39,348 bases of DNA, taken from a virus. This document shows, one piece after another, positions 6,093-11,949 of the stretch. The translations under genes were made by a program, and so were the position numbers. Below the pieces are notes generated by a model. It was not told the DNA's origin and made no database searches. It saw only the letters and a list, made by a program, of their open reading frames with translations. The DNA lies in IMG/VR virus record IMGVR_UViG_3300005471_000033, positions 1 to 39,348 of that record; one strand, given 5' to 3'. How positions within the stretch are numbered: the stretch's first letter is position 1; each line of letters starts with the position of its first letter.

Positions 6093-6238
6093 TGCAAACC
6101 ATCCGCCTGAGCACCTACGAGGAATTCTGGCCCACCGGCTGGATGGTCTGGCTCTGCGTCGCGCTTGCGGTGTTTGACGCTAGCCTGATCGGGTTCATTG
6201 TGCGGCAATTGTTCACTCACATCGGGAGTTTCCGATGA
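6092..6238 (+). CDS. Single-pass membrane mini-protein
   Basis: A 48-residue protein starting MQTIRLSTYEEFWP. Residues about 17-38 (beginning WMVWLCVALAVFD) form one hydrophobic membrane helix, followed by a short basic tail. ATG overlaps the upstream stop (TGATG) and its own stop overlaps the next ATG (ATGA). Function unknown; small inner-membrane proteins are common in phage left operons. Confidence 0.55.
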   Translation: MQTIRLSTYEEFWPTGWMVWLCVALAVFDASLIGFIVRQLFTHIGSFR

Positions 6239-6385
6239 GCCAATCCTCTTACCCCGAATGCTGGAAGGCATTCGTTGCCTAGTGCGGAAACAATGCCTTC
6301 GACTCCGAGGACAGCGAGCTCTGGATCGCATTCCTTGCCGGCGTCGAATGGTCTGAAACTCGAAAGCTCATCCATGGAGAGCAGC
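6235..6385 (+). pseudogene. Small ORF interrupted by an in-frame amber codon
   Basis: ATG 6235 overlaps the previous stop (ATGA). The frame reads MSQSSYPECWKAFVA, meets TAG at 6280-6282, then continues in the same frame with CGNNAFDSEDSELWIAFLAG and further. The two halves together look like one small phage protein, with Trp and a WIAFLAG helix after the stop and no new start codon. A single base change (for example CAG to TAG) would explain it. It may be a disrupted gene, a sequencing error or, less likely, a read-through site. The true C-terminus is unclear because the frame stays open into the next gene. Confidence 0.4.
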
Positions 6386-6594
6386 ATGAACCGAATCCTC
6401 GATCAAATCCTGGCGGACGCGAACGTCAGCATGGAATTCAAGCGGCACATTGCCGCGGTTGCTCGGCTGATCGACCGCAGGACCGCAAGGCCGAAACGCC
6501 GGCTGATCTGCGGCCGGACGACATCCACACGCGCGGCAGCAAGCGTTGGCAAGAGGTTGGCGACGAATGCGCAGCCGATGAGCGAGGCGAGTGA
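6386..6594 (+). pseudogene. Small ORF that appears frameshifted
   Basis: ATG 6386 has GGAG four to five bases upstream and starts MNRILDQILADANVSMEFKR, a well-formed helical N-terminus up to about residue 31 (ARLIDR). After that the zero frame turns into a low-quality Arg/Thr/Ala-rich string. The -1 frame gives a natural-looking continuation (RKAETPADLRPDDIHTRG, then KRWQEVGDEC) that ends in TGA at 6592-6594, five bases before the next ATG. One missing base near 6477-6485 would restore a protein of about 70 residues. The cause, mutation or sequencing error, cannot be told from one sequence. Confidence 0.4.
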
Positions 6595-6598
6595 TCGC

Positions 6599-6757
6599 AT
6601 GACCACGATCGAGACGATCAAGAAGCGCCTGCATGAAAACCGCCGCATATCCGAGGCAATCGATGCGCAAGAACTGCGCGCATGGCCTGGATTGACCGCT
6701 GACCAATGCGCAGCAGTCGATGAGATGGCCGGACTTTGCGATGAGGTTCAGCCATGA
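6599..6757 (+). CDS. Small helical protein, unknown
   Basis: A 52-residue protein starting MTTIETIKKRLHENRR. Two or three amphipathic helices are likely and there is no membrane segment. The start is chosen because the upstream -1-frame ORF ends five bases earlier and GAGG lies upstream. Its stop overlaps the next ATG (ATGA). No family recognised. Confidence 0.5.
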   Translation: MTTIETIKKRLHENRRISEAIDAQELRAWPGLTADQCAAVDEMAGLCDEVQP

Positions 6758-6930
6758 GCCATTTCGACAAACTGGATGATCTGATTGCGCGGCGATATCC
6801 GATCCAACCGCAATCCGTCAAAGAAGACGAGTTCCCCGCGTTCAACCGGTGCACGTTCGGTGCGGCGGTCCTGATCGTCATGGCAGCCGCTGCGCTGTCG
6901 GCGATCTTTCCGTACTGGGTGATGCCGTGA
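6754..6930 (+). CDS. Single-pass membrane mini-protein
   Basis: A 58-residue protein starting MSHFDKLDDLIARR. A soluble N-terminal part of about 35 residues is followed by one membrane helix near the C-terminus (AAVLIVMAAAALSAIF). The ATG overlaps the previous stop and its stop overlaps the following GTG start (GTGA). Unknown function; possibly paired with the next membrane protein. Confidence 0.5.
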   Translation: MSHFDKLDDLIARRYPIQPQSVKEDEFPAFNRCTFGAAVLIVMAAAALSAIFPYWVMP

Positions 6931-7115
6931 AGGACAGCGAAATCTGCTGCAATGGATCGTGCCGGCAGGCGCATGACTACCCACGGCACCGTAAACCTGC
7001 GGAGCCAAGCGCCACCGTCTGGATTGTCGATACCTTGTGCGTCTGCGCTCTGGTGCTGATCGTGTGGGGCATCGCAGCCTACGGCAATTCGTTCAAGGCG
7101 TGGCTCTGGTCCTAA
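6927..7115 (+). CDS. Cysteine-containing membrane mini-protein
   Basis: A 62-residue protein starting at GTG 6927 (VKDSEICCNGSCRQ). Three cysteines near the N-terminus (CC and C) could bind metal; residues about 34-52 (VDTLCVCALVLIVWGIAAY) form a membrane helix. GTG is chosen because it overlaps the preceding stop. Function unknown. Confidence 0.5.
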   Translation: MKDSEICCNGSCRQAHDYPRHRKPAEPSATVWIVDTLCVCALVLIVWGIAAYGNSFKAWLWS

Positions 7116-7130
7116 CTTCTGGAGAGAAAC

Positions 7131-7334
7131 ATGAACAAGCCAATCGAGCGTCCGCCGTTTTCGCGAATCGCGCTTCCGAGCAAAGAGCTCTGCAAGCAGT
7201 GCAAGCCCGGCGACGACTTCGAGTTCGTCTACTTCAATGCCGCGAGCACCGACATCACCCGAACATTCAACCGGGTGCGTGCTGAACTCGCATCCAAGCC
7301 TGCCCGCGCTTTGCGGGCTGTGGTGAAACGCTGA
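7131..7334 (+). CDS. Small protein, unknown
   Basis: A 67-residue protein starting MNKPIERPPFSRIALPS with GGAGAG six bases upstream. It has a CKQC pair near residue 21-24 and a basic C-terminus. It immediately precedes the Erf-type recombination gene with 20 bases between, which also carries GGAGG. No family recognised. Confidence 0.55.
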   Translation: MNKPIERPPFSRIALPSKELCKQCKPGDDFEFVYFNAASTDITRTFNRVRAELASKPARALRAVVKR

Positions 7335-7354
7335 TTGATCCCTGGAGGAAGAAC

Positions 7355-8098
7355 ATGAATGACGAACTGGAATTGATGGAAGTGACGCCGCCGAAAGAAA
7401 CCCGCGCGGTGCAACTGCTCGGCAATACGCCGGCCGACCTGATCCGCATCGCGGTTGAGCGCGGCGACGGGATCGACATCCTCGAACGCCTGATGGCCCT
7501 GCAGGAGCGCCAGCAAGCGGCCCAAGCCGCACAAGCCTACAGCGAGGCATTCTCTGCCTTCAAGGCCGAAGCGGTGACGATCATCAAGAATCGCGGCGTG
7601 ACCGATGGCCCGATGAAGGGCAAGCGATACGCCGAGTTGTTCGCCGTCGTCAACGCGGTAACGCCGGCCCTGTCTAGGCATGGCCTTTCGGCTTCGTGGA
7701 AGTTGTCCAAGGACGATCGCGACTGGATCGAAGTGACATGCACGCTGAAGCATGTCGGCGGGCATGCGGAATCCGTCTCGATGGGTGGCCCGCCGGACGC
7801 TGGCGGCGCGAAGAACGCGATTCAGGCCCGTGCCTCAACCGTGTCCTACCTAGAACGGTATACGCTGAAGGCGATCACCGGCTTGTCGGAGCAGGAAGAC
7901 GACAGCGACGGCGGCCGCGGCGGAAACGACGAGAGCGGCGAAGTCGATCCGGTCCTGCAGAAAGGGCGCGATGCGGCGATGGAAGGAATGCCGGCCCTGA
8001 TTGACTGGTGGGGTTCGCTGAACAACCGCCAGCGCAGCGCCTGGCAGAAGGAATACGGCTCGCTTCGCAAGGCAGCACAGGGGGCTGATCGTGTTTGA
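7355..8098 (+). CDS. erf: Erf-family single-strand annealing protein
   Basis: A 247-residue protein. Residues about 45-170 match the ERF core: a helical start (IDILERLMALQERQQA), AFSAFKAEAVTIIKN, then YAELFAVVNAVTPALSRHGL, the conserved annealing core. This is followed by GHAESVSMGGPPD and the QARASTVSYLERYTLKAITGL helix, typical of Erf/Rad52-like proteins. A Gly/Asp/Glu-rich linker (about 188-203) separates a C-terminal helical part. It would coat and anneal single strands made by the exonuclease encoded just downstream. GGAGG precedes the ATG; the 3' end overlaps the exonuclease start by eight bases. Confidence 0.88.
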   Translation: MNDELELMEVTPPKETRAVQLLGNTPADLIRIAVERGDGIDILERLMALQERQQAAQAAQAYSEAFSAFKAEAVTIIKNRGVTDGPMKGKRYAELFAVVNAVTPALSRHGLSASWKLSKDDRDWIEVTCTLKHVGGHAESVSMGGPPDAGGAKNAIQARASTVSYLERYTLKAITGLSEQEDDSDGGRGGNDESGEVDPVLQKGRDAAMEGMPALIDWWGSLNNRQRSAWQKEYGSLRKAAQGADRV

Positions 8099-8756
8099 CG
8101 ACATCGTATTCCGCTGTCACTCGATTGGCAGACTCATGACCGAACCGAAGACCCTCAAGGAAGGGCCGCTGTCGGTCGGCGCGAAGACGTTCGTTCGCGA
8201 ACTCGTTGCTCAAGACCTTTGGGGCGTCGACTTCGTGGTCAGCAGCAAGGAGATGGAGAAAGGCATCGAGTGCGAGCCGGATTCCATCGCGCTTCTGAAC
8301 CGGGTCCGCGGCTTGAGCCTGACCAAGAACACCGAGCGCCGCAGCAATGGCCTGTTGACTGGCGAGTGCGACCTCTACGAAGCGGAGCGCCGCAGTGGTC
8401 ACGACCTCAAGACATCGTGGTCACTCAAGACATTTCCGATCTCACTGCTCGATTGCGTCGATCGCGCCTATGAGTGGCAGATGCGCGCATACATGCTTCT
8501 CTGGGACGCGGATGAGTGGTGGGTCGATTACGCGATGGTGAATACACCGGATCGCCTGATCGGCTATGAGCCGCAATCCCTGCACTTTGTTGACCACATC
8601 CCGGCGCATCACCGGCTGACAAGCTGGGTGGTCAAGCGCGACATTGAGAAAGAGGAATCGATGCTGGAGAAAATCAAGCACGCTCGGACGTATTACGCCG
8701 AGGTAATCGCCGAGTTCGATCGGCTGCACGCCAAGATCGGGGCTTGGACCCCGTAA
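8091..8756 (+). CDS. PD-(D/E)XK exonuclease, partner of Erf
   Basis: A 221-residue protein starting at GTG 8091. Catalytic residues of the lambda-exonuclease/YqaJ-like fold are visible: E around residue 60 (GIECEPDSI), then GECDLYEAE and HDLKTSW, the D...D/ExK box that binds magnesium, followed by the conserved WQMRAYMLLW helix. Such enzymes chew 5' ends to expose single strands for annealing. The gene overlaps erf, so the two are co-translated as a recombination pair like bet/exo. Family is clear; polarity of digestion is inferred. Confidence 0.8.
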   Translation: MFDDIVFRCHSIGRLMTEPKTLKEGPLSVGAKTFVRELVAQDLWGVDFVVSSKEMEKGIECEPDSIALLNRVRGLSLTKNTERRSNGLLTGECDLYEAERRSGHDLKTSWSLKTFPISLLDCVDRAYEWQMRAYMLLWDADEWWVDYAMVNTPDRLIGYEPQSLHFVDHIPAHHRLTSWVVKRDIEKEESMLEKIKHARTYYAEVIAEFDRLHAKIGAWTP

Positions 8757-8760
8757 CAGA

Positions 8761-8985
8761 ATGAGCCTTCCCGACCTGAAGACCATCAAAGACCGCTGCC
8801 ATGAATACGGCTCCTGCTGGCTCTGGGCACAGAACTGCAACAGCGCCGGCTACCCGATGGCGAGCCATGAAGGAAAACAGATGCTGGTGCGCCGTCGATC
8901 CTTCCAACTTTTTCGCGACCGGCTCCCGGACGGGCGCAAGCGAGCGATCATCCCAACATGCCGGAATAAACTGTGCGTGCGGTGA
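8761..8985 (+). CDS. HNH-like phage protein, C-terminally truncated
   Basis: A 74-residue protein starting MSLPDLKTIKDRCHEYGSCW. The layout C..WLW....GYP....GK...VRR...L....C..KLCV is that of a widespread phage HNH-type family, which normally continues CVNP.HL and a further DNA-binding tail. Here the frame stops right after CV with Arg and TGA, so the catalytic C-terminal half is absent. The end point coincides with the place where an oppositely oriented GIY-YIG gene loses similarity. Probably a remnant, though it still has an intact start and operon position four bases after the exonuclease. Confidence 0.55.
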   Translation: MSLPDLKTIKDRCHEYGSCWLWAQNCNSAGYPMASHEGKQMLVRRRSFQLFRDRLPDGRKRAIIPTCRNKLCVR

Positions 8986-9140
8986 TACGACATGCGCCGG
9001 CTGAAGTTCATTGTCGTCCCTGTGTATTGCCTGAGGCTCTCGATATGAACGATAACGTAGATGCCGCTTTGCTTTGCGGCTCTCACCTGCTCACCTTCGG
9101 CAATTGCCGCGCAGGCGAACCTGAGTTGCTCGGTCCTCAT
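8850..9140 (-). CDS. GIY-YIG-type nuclease, apparently truncated
   Basis: A 96-residue protein on the strand opposite to its neighbours. GIY is at residues 26-28, then ten residues, then YTG at 39-41, then NFSRR (R48/R49) and H53. These match the GIY-(x10)-YIG, Arg and His positions of the nuclease fold. The usual downstream catalytic Glu and Asn are not seen. Beyond residue about 53 the frame runs antisense through the plus-strand HNH-like gene and turns Arg/Ser-rich, so only the N-terminal half looks native. ATG 9140 overlaps the RHH gene stop (ATGA). Activity is doubtful unless the new C-terminus compensates. Confidence 0.55.
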   Translation of the reverse strand: MRTEQLRFACAAIAEGEQVRAAKQSGIYVIVHIESLRQYTGTTMNFSRRMSYHRTHSLFRHVGMIARLRPSGSRSRKSWKDRRRTSICFPSWLAIG

Positions 9141-9313
9141 TTCACCTTGGCCTTTTCTATCTTCCCGCGTATCCATGGCGCACCACCCAACTTGGTCAGC
9201 TTGTCCCGCAGGGACTGTGTCATGCGCAGGGAAACGGTCACGGTCGGCTCATCCTCCGATAGAGGGGGGCGACCTTGGCCTCGGTGGCTTGGCGGGCGTT
9301 TCGTGTCTTCCAT
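9137..9313 (-). CDS. Ribbon-helix-helix type regulator
   Basis: A 58-residue protein. After a basic GRPPLSE start, the strand TVTVSLRM and helices QSLRDKLTKLGGAPWIRGKI fit the short ribbon-helix-helix family found on plasmids and phages (pattern V.VRLT....KL..LGGA.W.R..I). Such proteins bind DNA as dimers and repress their own promoters. It is the first gene of a two-gene minus-strand unit inside an otherwise plus-strand operon. Its promoter would start transcription on its ATG. A 9-bp direct repeat in the promoter region is a plausible operator. Confidence 0.7.
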   Translation of the reverse strand: MEDTKRPPSHRGQGRPPLSEDEPTVTVSLRMTQSLRDKLTKLGGAPWIRGKIEKAKVK

Positions 9314-9320
9314 GGACGGA

Positions 9321-9373
9321 ATGATAACGCACTACAAATTGTTCTTGCAATCCGTTTGATTCCGCACTACATT
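9321..9373. promoter_or_regulatory. Divergent promoters sharing one palindromic -35 box
   Basis: The hexamer TTGCAA (9345-9350) is its own reverse complement. On the minus strand it is followed after 18 bases by TATCAT (9326-9321), serving the RHH gene. On the plus strand it is followed after 17 bases by TACATT (9368-9373), serving the gene at 9405. A 9-bp direct repeat CGCACTACA occurs at 9328-9336 and 9363-9371, touching the two -10 regions. These are plausible operators for the RHH protein. Confidence 0.6.
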
Positions 9374-9404
9374 AATCACATCGAACAACCAACCGGAGCG
9401 CAAC

Positions 9405-9599
9405 ATGACCACCTACCTCGCAACCTTCCACAACGAAGAGGACAACATGACTGCTGTGGTGTTCGAGTCCAACCATGAGGAAGGCGGCTACGGTGTGGCG
9501 CTGCGCGATGACGATTCCGGAAACTTTGCGCCGTCTTCCTTCCACGGTTTCAAGTTCATCGAAGCGGCGATTGCCAAGGCGAAGGAAATCCTGCTGTGA
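9405..9599 (+). CDS. Small acidic protein, unknown
   Basis: A 64-residue protein starting MTTYLATFHNEEDNM, with CGGAG eight bases upstream and its own promoter (start near 9380). It shows a beta-strand pattern (TAVVFES, GYGVALRDD) and a C-terminal helix. It stands divergent from the RHH/GIY-YIG pair, so it could be co-regulated. Function unknown. Confidence 0.6.
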   Translation: MTTYLATFHNEEDNMTAVVFESNHEEGGYGVALRDDDSGNFAPSSFHGFKFIEAAIAKAKEILL

Positions 9600-9805
9600 T
9601 GCTCCCCCACGAAAGCCAATGCTTCGCATGCAATCGGCGCCTCGTGCGCCCGGAAGAGGTCTACACGATGGACGGTGACGGCAGCAATATGGTTTGGGTT
9701 GGTCCCGAGTGCTTCAAGAAGATCGAAGCCGCAGGCGAGGCGGGTTATCAGCCACCACTTGGTGGGCCGCGCCTGTACCTGTTCAACCCGAACGGTAGAC
9801 GGTGA
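9596..9805 (+). CDS. Small zinc-finger-like phage protein
   Basis: A 69-residue protein. GTG 9596 sits eight bases after AAGGAA; ATG 9599 is an alternative. It has CFACNRRL near the N-terminus and a second Cys in GPECFKKI, then the conserved GYQPPLGGPRLYLF ending seen in small phage zinc-binding proteins. The Cys pairs suggest a metal site. It overlaps the upstream stop and the following ATG. Role unknown. Confidence 0.6.
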   Translation: MMLPHESQCFACNRRLVRPEEVYTMDGDGSNMVWVGPECFKKIEAAGEAGYQPPLGGPRLYLFNPNGRR

Positions 9806-9954
9806 TGGCACAGGCGCTGTTTACCTTTGCCGATGCGGAGGCCGTATTCGCCGAAGCCGGCGCGCTCATCTGGCATTCGATGCAGAAGTATGACGGCAAC
9901 CCGACTCACGAAAACATGCACCCGCTGACCTGCGGCTGCGTCTATTGCAACTGA
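9805..9954 (+). CDS. Very small protein with C-terminal CxCxxC
   Basis: A 49-residue protein starting MAQALFTFADAEAVF at an ATG that overlaps the previous stop (TGATG). A helical N-terminus is followed by CGCVYCN at the end, three cysteines that may bind zinc or iron. No family recognised; coding status rests on the coupling and codon quality. Confidence 0.45.
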   Translation: MAQALFTFADAEAVFAEAGALIWHSMQKYDGNPTHENMHPLTCGCVYCN

Positions 9955-9964
9955 GATCATCATC

Positions 9965-10306
9965 ATGAGCCACAACAACTTCAATGATGAGTGTGCGAGC
10001 CACAAATCTTTGAGGGAAGCAGCGAAAACTCTTCTCGACGTCTATGGGGCGATGTTCGCTGACACGCTCCATGCACCACTCGACAAGGAAGTGAGAGCCC
10101 TTCGCATCGCCCTAGCCGTCCCAGCACAAGGGGATGACGCACTCGATGCGCGGCGGTATCGGCGTCTGCGAGGCATCTACATGTCGCTGCTATGTAGCCA
10201 CATCGGTATGAAGCCGACAGTTCGATTCATGAAGAACTTGGAGCATCCCGACTTCATGCCGGAAATGCTCGACGCTGTTGTTGACGTAGAGGAGGATGGG
10301 AGATGA
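9965..10306 (+). CDS. Phage protein of unknown function
   Basis: A 113-residue protein starting MSHNNFNDECASHKSL. Mostly helical, with an Arg-rich segment (DARRYRRLRGIY) near residue 60-70 that is common in small phage proteins of this sort, and an acidic C-terminus. Only a weak ribosome site (GAG) precedes the ATG. Its end overlaps the next ATG (ATGA). Function unknown. Confidence 0.6.
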   Translation: MSHNNFNDECASHKSLREAAKTLLDVYGAMFADTLHAPLDKEVRALRIALAVPAQGDDALDARRYRRLRGIYMSLLCSHIGMKPTVRFMKNLEHPDFMPEMLDAVVDVEEDGR

Positions 10307-10803
10307 CTAACCCCCTGCAAAGCGAGCGAGAGGCGCGAATCGGGATCATGCAGATCGCCGCCGATCTTGCCCAACGCAAACCGCTTCGATCGTTGTTCCA
10401 TCTTGAGGATTGCACGCACATCGGACATAGGCAGTTTCGGGCAGCGTTTGAGCCTGCCGACGAGGCTTGCCGGCTCATGTCTATCCGACTACGAGATTGT
10501 CTGGACGCCCTAGCCTCCCGCACCCCCAGCCCAGCGCCCGAGGGGGCGGCAGAGCCGACCTTGCCAGTCGAAATCTACGGGAAGCTTTACGAGGTTCCGA
10601 TTGCAGTGCAAGTGCATATCGTCGCGTTGCACGAGCGGCTCTATGCCGTACAGAGGTCGGTGACTGAGGAGTCTCGCAAGTTCATCGAGCACTGCGCCAC
10701 GCTCGGCGGCGGCATGGTGAACGGCAACATCCTCGCGGAACATGCCCGCGCCGCTCTCGCTGCTGTACCCCAAGCAGCCGGCGCAGATGGAGAGCAGACA
10801 TGA
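10303..10803 (+). CDS. Phage protein of unknown function
   Basis: A 166-residue protein starting MTNPLQSEREARIGIM. An N-terminal helical region of about 70 residues, a Pro/Ala linker (SPAPEGAAEP), and a second part with LPVEIYGKLYEVPIAVQVHI followed by helices. The linker suggests two small domains. Coupled to both neighbours by 4-bp overlaps. No family recognised. Confidence 0.6.
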   Translation: MTNPLQSEREARIGIMQIAADLAQRKPLRSLFHLEDCTHIGHRQFRAAFEPADEACRLMSIRLRDCLDALASRTPSPAPEGAAEPTLPVEIYGKLYEVPIAVQVHIVALHERLYAVQRSVTEESRKFIEHCATLGGGMVNGNILAEHARAALAAVPQAAGADGEQT

Positions 10804-11078
10804 GCACCCAGAACCTGATCGGCGCAATCGGCGCGATTCTGCACATCGCCGAGAATGACAAGCGCGGCTTGAACGATTGGAACTACGTGGCGCAGATTTG
10901 CCGCGCAGCCCTCGCAGCCGAGCCGCCCTCCCAAGAGCCCAGCGGGCTGACGGAGGCGCTGGCGATTGCGCAATGGGCGCTTAGACATCCGTTCGATGAG
11001 TGGAAGGGTGATGCTGAACGAAAAGCGCTCGATGCCATTGCAGCCGCCCTTGCTTCTCAGAAGGGGCAGCAGAAATGA
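10800..11078 (+). CDS. Phage protein of unknown function
   Basis: A 92-residue helical protein starting MSTQNLIGAIGAILHIAEND. Ala-rich helices are interrupted by a Pro/Ser linker (EPPSQEPSG). The start overlaps the upstream stop and the end overlaps the following ATG. It may be distantly related to the second domain of the preceding protein (both have AARAAL-like helices), but this is weak. Confidence 0.55.
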   Translation: MSTQNLIGAIGAILHIAENDKRGLNDWNYVAQICRAALAAEPPSQEPSGLTEALAIAQWALRHPFDEWKGDAERKALDAIAAALASQKGQQK

Positions 11079-11278
11079 GCGATCAAACACCGGAGCGCGC
11101 GACATCCGACAGGAAGTGCTACGCCAGAGCAATTTGCACTGGCGACCATGCGACAGCCTCGCGCATCGAGAAGGATTGGGACTTGTACGGCTACCCGCCA
11201 GAGATCGTGTCCAACGTGCTCGCGTGCGTTTCCACTGGGCTTCCTCTCGAAGCCGCCATAGCCGAGGCCACATCATGA
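11075..11278 (+). CDS. Small phage protein of unknown function
   Basis: A 67-residue protein starting MSDQTPERATSDRKCY. It has two cysteines early and one later, and a helical C-terminus (LPLEAAIAEATS). ATGA overlaps at both ends place it firmly in the operon. Function unknown. Confidence 0.55.
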   Translation: MSDQTPERATSDRKCYARAICTGDHATASRIEKDWDLYGYPPEIVSNVLACVSTGLPLEAAIAEATS

Positions 11279-11447
11279 ACCTCACCGATGAGCAGATCGC
11301 AGCTATTTCAATGGAGCCGGCGTCTGCACCGAGACCACACCTTGGGAACCGCTCAGCCGAATTACCAACGTGCCGCCCGAGATGATGCCGATGTTCCACA
11401 GTGAAGGACGCGCCATGCATGAGCGCCCGCTCCCGCGCACCAGATAG
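11275..11447 (+). pseudogene. Last plus-strand ORF, apparently frameshifted
   Basis: ATG 11275 (ATGA overlap) starts MNLTDEQIAAI, then the zero frame gives a poor Pro/Arg-rich string and stops at 11383-11385. From residue 12 the -1 frame reads naturally (FNGAGVCTETTPWEPLSRIT, then NVPPEMMPMFHSEGRAM) and ends with TAG at 11445-11447. One extra T in the run at 11308-11312 would join the two into about 57 residues. A homopolymer-type deletion or a sequencing error is likely. No classical slippery heptamer is present. Confidence 0.45.
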
Positions 11448-11448
11448 A

Positions 11449-11471
11449 GGCTGAGTGATGCTCACCCAGCC
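11449..11471. terminator. Hairpin between convergent operons
   Basis: Arms GGCTG-A-GTGA and TCAC-C-CAGCC around a TGC loop give nine pairs with one mismatch. It starts two bases after the last plus-strand stop and covers the end of the last minus-strand gene. There is no U-tract on either side, so it is a weak or factor-dependent bidirectional terminator candidate. Confidence 0.4.
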
Positions 11472-11632
11472 GCTTGATCGCTGCGCTTCACAGCGCGCGT
11501 AGCCTGGTCCTGCACCCATCCCGGGTGCTCTGGCAGTTGGAGCCAGTTGTCATGCGGCGTCGGCGGCGCCTTGTCCTCGACCCTTGGGCCGAGCGTTGTT
11601 GGCTGCTCATCGCCGTCGCGTGGGGTCTGCAT
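11462..11632 (-). CDS. Small Pro-rich protein, last late gene
   Basis: A 56-residue protein starting MQTPRDGDEQPTTLGPRV at ATG 11632, 32 bases after the previous gene. Composition is natural for a phage protein (PTPHDNWLQLPEHPGWVQDQ), with charged residues and two Trp; there is no membrane segment. A ribosome site is weak. The opposite strand carries an alternative frame that lacks these features. Coding status is probable; function unknown. Confidence 0.45.
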   Translation of the reverse strand: MQTPRDGDEQPTTLGPRVEDKAPPTPHDNWLQLPEHPGWVQDQATRAVKRSDQAAG

Positions 11633-11663
11633 GCTCGTTTGGTTCTGAGCGATGCAGCCTGAC

Positions 11664-11939
11664 TCAGGCCGTTGGTGCGTCCGGGTTCAGGTTATCCAGC
11701 GCCCTGGCTGCGGCCTGTAGACGGGAAACCGCGGCGTCCACTTCCGGGGTTGTGGTGCCGGAATTCGAGATCGCCGTGGTGATCTCGGTGGTCGCCTTGG
11801 CGAGTTCATCACTGACAGCGGTGAGCGCGCTCAGAAGTTCGGTCTGGTTCATGAAGATTCTCCAGGCAAGGTACAGGTTGGCACCACTCAGGACGATGAC
11901 AAGAATGGCGGCGATGTAGGTCACGCGCCGTTCTACCAC
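11664..11939 (-). CDS. Membrane-anchored coiled-coil protein in the lysis block
   Basis: A 91-residue protein. GTG 11939 is chosen because CAGG lies six bases upstream; a second GTG is at 11924. Residues about 7-28 (TYIAAILVIVLSGANLYLAW) are one membrane helix, followed by an alpha-helical, heptad-like stretch and a Pro-terminated tail. This topology is compatible with an inner-membrane lysis accessory such as a spanin component, but no spanin-specific feature or nested outer-membrane partner is seen. Confidence 0.55.
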   Translation of the reverse strand: MVERRVTYIAAILVIVLSGANLYLAWRIFMNQTELLSALTAVSDELAKATTEITTAISNSGTTTPEVDAAVSRLQAAARALDNLNPDAPTA

Positions 11940-11949
11940 GATTGGCCTG

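Noticed and set aside
6618-7550. 310-codon minus-strand frame across the small plus-strand genes
   Set aside because: The plus-strand genes here are coupled by start/stop overlaps and have ribosome sites; the minus frame has none and poor composition.
10641-11519. 292-codon minus-strand frame at the end of the early operon
   Set aside because: Antisense of four coupled plus-strand genes and compositionally unlike the late proteins.
11474-11662. Plus-strand 62-codon frame between the convergent operons
   Set aside because: It lies beyond the intergenic hairpin, has no ribosome site and is Arg/Leu/Trp-rich; the minus-strand 56-residue ORF is a better candidate.
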